From Schlegelella_A sp038318385 (GTDB lineage: Bacteria > Pseudomonadota > Gammaproteobacteria > Burkholderiales > Burkholderiaceae_C): DNA of 64,000 bases. The translations under genes and the position numbers were made by a program. The stretch is taken from positions 1 to 64,000 of the forward strand of contig JBBQCD010000004.1 of NCBI GenBank assembly GCA_038318385.1, in the 5' to 3' direction. The notes under the pieces are model-generated. The model had not been told where the DNA came from, did no database searches, and saw nothing but the letters and a program-made list of their open reading frames with translations. Below, one piece after another: positions 62,028 through 64,000 of this stretch (position 1 is its first letter; the number at the start of each line of letters is the position of its first letter).

Positions 62028-63029
62028 ATGGACAACACCACCCCCTCCGCCAGCGTCGAAGCCTCCAACCTGATGGAGCGCATCCTCTATGAGGTCAAGC
62101 GCGTCGTTGTCGGCCAGGACCACTTCCTCGAGCGCGTGATGGTCGCCGTCCTCGCGCAGGGCCACCTGCTCGTCGAAGGCGTGCCGGGTCTGGCCAAGAC
62201 GCTGACGGTCAAGACCCTGGCGCAGTCGCTGCGCGGCACCTTCAAGCGCATCCAGTTCACCCCCGATCTCGTTCCGGCCGACCTGGTCGGCACGCGCATC
62301 TTCAATCCGCGCACCGGCGAGTTCAGCACCTCGCTGGGACCGGTCTTCACGCACCTGCTGCTCGCCGACGAAATCAACCGGGCCCCGGCCAAGGTGCAGA
62401 GCGCGTTGCTCGAGGTCATGCAGGAACGTCAGGTGACGATCGCCGGCGAGACCCACAAGGTTCCCGAGCCGTTCCTGGTGATGGCCACGCAGAACCCGAT
62501 CGAGACCGAGGGCACCTACCCGCTGCCCGAAGCCCAGGTCGACCGGTTCATGATGAAGGTCCTGGTCGACTACCCGACCGAGGAAGAGGAATTCGTGATC
62601 GCGCAGCGCGTCACCGGACCGCTCACGACGGTGTCGGCGGTTGCCAGCATGGGGCAGCTCGCCGAGTTGCAGCACGAGTGCCGCCAGGTCTACGTCGATC
62701 CGTCGCTGATCCAGTACGCCGTCAAGCTGGTCAGCGCGACGCGCCGGCCGGAGCGCTACGACCTCGCCGACCTGTCGAAGTACCTCACCTATGGCGCCAG
62801 CCCGCGCGCGACCATCGGGCTGATCGAGGGCGCGCGCGCGCTGGCCTTCATGCGCGGTCGCGGCTATGCCCTGCCGGAAGACATGACCGGCCTGGTCGGC
62901 GATGTCATGCGCCACCGTCTGGTGCTGTCGTACGAGGCGCTGGCCGAAGGCCTGAGCGCCGACGCCATCATCGAGCGGGTGCTGAAGAAGATCCCGGTGC
63001 CCGACAAGCCGCTCGCCACCCACGCCTGA
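62028..63029 (+). CDS. MoxR-family AAA+ ATPase
   Basis: A 333-residue MoxR ATPase. Walker A is EGVPGLAKTLTVK (GxxGxxK-T), Walker B LLLADEINRAPAKVQSALLEVMQE, sensor ATQNPIETEGTYPLPEAQVDRF, all hallmarks of MoxR. Such ATPases act as chaperones, often with DUF58 and VWA proteins, in maturation of complexes or envelope integrity. The DUF58 gene begins 14 bases downstream. Length is normal. Confidence 0.95.
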   Translation: MDNTTPSASVEASNLMERILYEVKRVVVGQDHFLERVMVAVLAQGHLLVEGVPGLAKTLTVKTLAQSLRGTFKRIQFTPDLVPADLVGTRIFNPRTGEFSTSLGPVFTHLLLADEINRAPAKVQSALLEVMQERQVTIAGETHKVPEPFLVMATQNPIETEGTYPLPEAQVDRFMMKVLVDYPTEEEEFVIAQRVTGPLTTVSAVASMGQLAELQHECRQVYVDPSLIQYAVKLVSATRRPERYDLADLSKYLTYGASPRATIGLIEGARALAFMRGRGYALPEDMTGLVGDVMRHRLVLSYEALAEGLSADAIIERVLKKIPVPDKPLATHA

Positions 63030-63043
63030 AGCGGATTCCGGCC

Positions 63044-64000
63044 ATGCCCGCACCTGTCGTCCCCGCCGCGAATCCCGCTGGCCGCGAGCAAGGCTCCGAA
63101 GCGCTGCTCAAGCGCCTGGAGTGGACGGTCATCCGCCGGCTGGACGGCCTGCTGCAGGGCAACTACCGCACGCTCTGGCGCGGCGCCGGGCTCGACCTCG
63201 CCGACCTGCGCGAGTACCAGCACCACGACGACGTCCGCCACATCGACTGGAACGTCACCGCGCGCCTGCAGCAGCCCTATGTGCGCCAGTTCACCGAGGA
63301 CCGCGAGCTCAGTGCCTGGTTCCTCGTCGACCTCAGCGCCAGCGTCGACTTCGGCTCGAGCCGGCTCACCAAGCGCCAGGTCGCGCGCGAGTTCGTGGGC
63401 GTCGTGGCACGGCTCCTGACCCGTCACGGCAACCGTGTCGGCGCCCTGCTCTACGGCACCGACGTCGATACCGTCATTCCCGCTCGGGGCGGGCGCCTCC
63501 ATGTGCTGAACCTGCTGCAACGGATGGCGGCACGACCGGCGGAAAGCGCGCCGGGCTCGACCCAGCTCACCGACCTGCTGCGCGCCGGGCAGCGCCTCGT
63601 CAAGCGGCGCAGCAGCCTGTTCATCGTCTCGGACTTCATCAGCGCGCCGGGCTGGGAGTCGACGCTCGGCCAGCTCGCCGCGCGCCATGACGTGACCGCC
63701 GTGCGCCTCTACGATCCGCTGGAACTCGACCTGCCCGACATCGGTCTGGTGACGATGCGCGATGCCGAGACCGGGGAACAGATCGTCGTCGACACCCACG
63801 ATGCGGCGTTCCGGCGGCGCTTCGCCGCCGCGGCAACGCGCCGCGAGGACGCCCTGCGCCAAGCTCTCGCCCAGGCCGGCGTCGACACGCTGGAACTCGC
63901 CACCGACGACGACCTGCAGGGCGCCATCCTGCGATTCGCCGAGCTGCGCAAGCAGCGCAGCCGGCTCGCCAACTGGAATGGCCGCGGCAAGGGCCTGCCG
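63044..64000 (+). CDS. DUF58 domain protein (partial, cut by window end)
   Basis: The first 319 residues of a DUF58 protein; the 3' end lies beyond the window. It shows the family block YRTLWRGAGLDLADLREYQHHDDVRHIDWNVTAR with the DVRxIDW motif, then FLVDLSASVDF, a VWA-like DxSxS metal site (LVDLSAS), and SLFIVSDFIS. It is the common partner of MoxR ATPases. Start 63044 is the first ATG after the MoxR stop and gives a normal N-terminus. Confidence 0.92.
   Translation, partial: MPAPVVPAANPAGREQGSEALLKRLEWTVIRRLDGLLQGNYRTLWRGAGLDLADLREYQHHDDVRHIDWNVTARLQQPYVRQFTEDRELSAWFLVDLSASVDFGSSRLTKRQVAREFVGVVARLLTRHGNRVGALLYGTDVDTVIPARGGRLHVLNLLQRMAARPAESAPGSTQLTDLLRAGQRLVKRRSSLFIVSDFISAPGWESTLGQLAARHDVTAVRLYDPLELDLPDIGLVTMRDAETGEQIVVDTHDAAFRRRFAAAATRREDALRQALAQAGVDTLELATDDDLQGAILRFAELRKQRSRLANWNGRGKGLP

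Noticed and set aside
59595..63053. A very long minus-strand frame ending in the hypoxanthine glycosylase
   Set aside because: Only the last 168 codons have family sequence; the rest passes through tatD in another frame and through the antisense of the protease and MoxR genes. The GTG at 60101 with a GTGA overlap is a better start.

Overview
The window looks like a piece of chromosome from a high-GC betaproteobacterium, most likely Burkholderiales or a close relative. The evidence is the strong G/C bias at third codon positions, the ribF-ileS-lspA block, the long (E. coli-type) argininosuccinate synthase, paired TctA/TctB and TRAP permeases, an AcoR-type regulator, and a degenerate TTCCCGC/GCGGGAA intergenic palindrome of a kind common in this group. 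I found no rRNA, tRNA, CRISPR array, insertion sequence or phage gene. The gene density and uniform composition suggest core or stable accessory chromosome rather than a mobile island.

Layout. 0.2-4.6 kb: cold-shock protein with a clear terminator, a CurA-type reductase and a five-PAS hybrid histidine kinase. 4.6-9.0 kb (minus): glutathione reductase, a small exported protein and an M3 metallopeptidase (Dcp type), with a small basic protein upstream. 9.0-11.0 kb: YaeQ, a small GNAT, a DUF924 protein and an exported YXWGXW protein. 11.2-20.2 kb: a carbohydrate or sugar-acid cluster, with an ABC importer (ATPase, Tat-exported binding protein, two permeases) and an arabinonate-type IlvD/Edd dehydratase on the minus strand, diverging from a FadR-type regulator, a DenD-like dehydrogenase and an SDR on the plus strand. 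20.2-24.1 kb: Cu/Zn SOD lipoprotein, a PAP2/lipid kinase/metallophosphoesterase run and a GFA zinc protein. 24.2-27.7 kb (minus): unknown protein, acyl-CoA synthetase and Ser/Thr kinase. 27.9-32.8 kb: argG, murB, yajQ, an aspartic protease of retropepsin type and an NtrC-type regulator. 33.0-38.6 kb: two acyl-CoA dehydrogenases of PimC/PimD type, a P1-family peptidase, an exported alpha/beta hydrolase and a pseudouridine synthase. 38.9-42.3 kb: a TonB receptor resembling YncD/PqqU and an AcoR-like regulator without an AAA+ domain. 42.4-46.9 kb: ribF, ileS, lspA. 47-51 kb: two SDRs, a quinone oxidoreductase, a DUF2007 zinc protein and an EamA transporter. 51.1-56.8 kb: TRAP permeases DctQM, a gamma-glutamyltransferase-like enzyme, and TctA/TctB. 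56.9-60.9 kb (minus): TatD, a hypoxanthine-DNA glycosylase, a spermidine-synthase-like protein and a PulE/GspE ATPase, each overlapping the next by four bases. 61-64 kb: a membrane-anchored trypsin-like protease, a MoxR ATPase and a DUF58 protein cut by the window end.

No single undescribed system stands out with certainty. The best candidates are (1) the four-gene coupled cluster joining TatD, a base-excision glycosylase, a SpeE-like protein and an orphan secretion/pilus ATPase; (2) the dehydratase/DenD/SDR/ABC cluster, which does not match a complete sugar-acid pathway I know; and (3) the PqqU-like receptor next to a regulator that has lost its sigma-54 activation domain. All functional calls are read from sequence motifs and recalled family knowledge; no database search was run.
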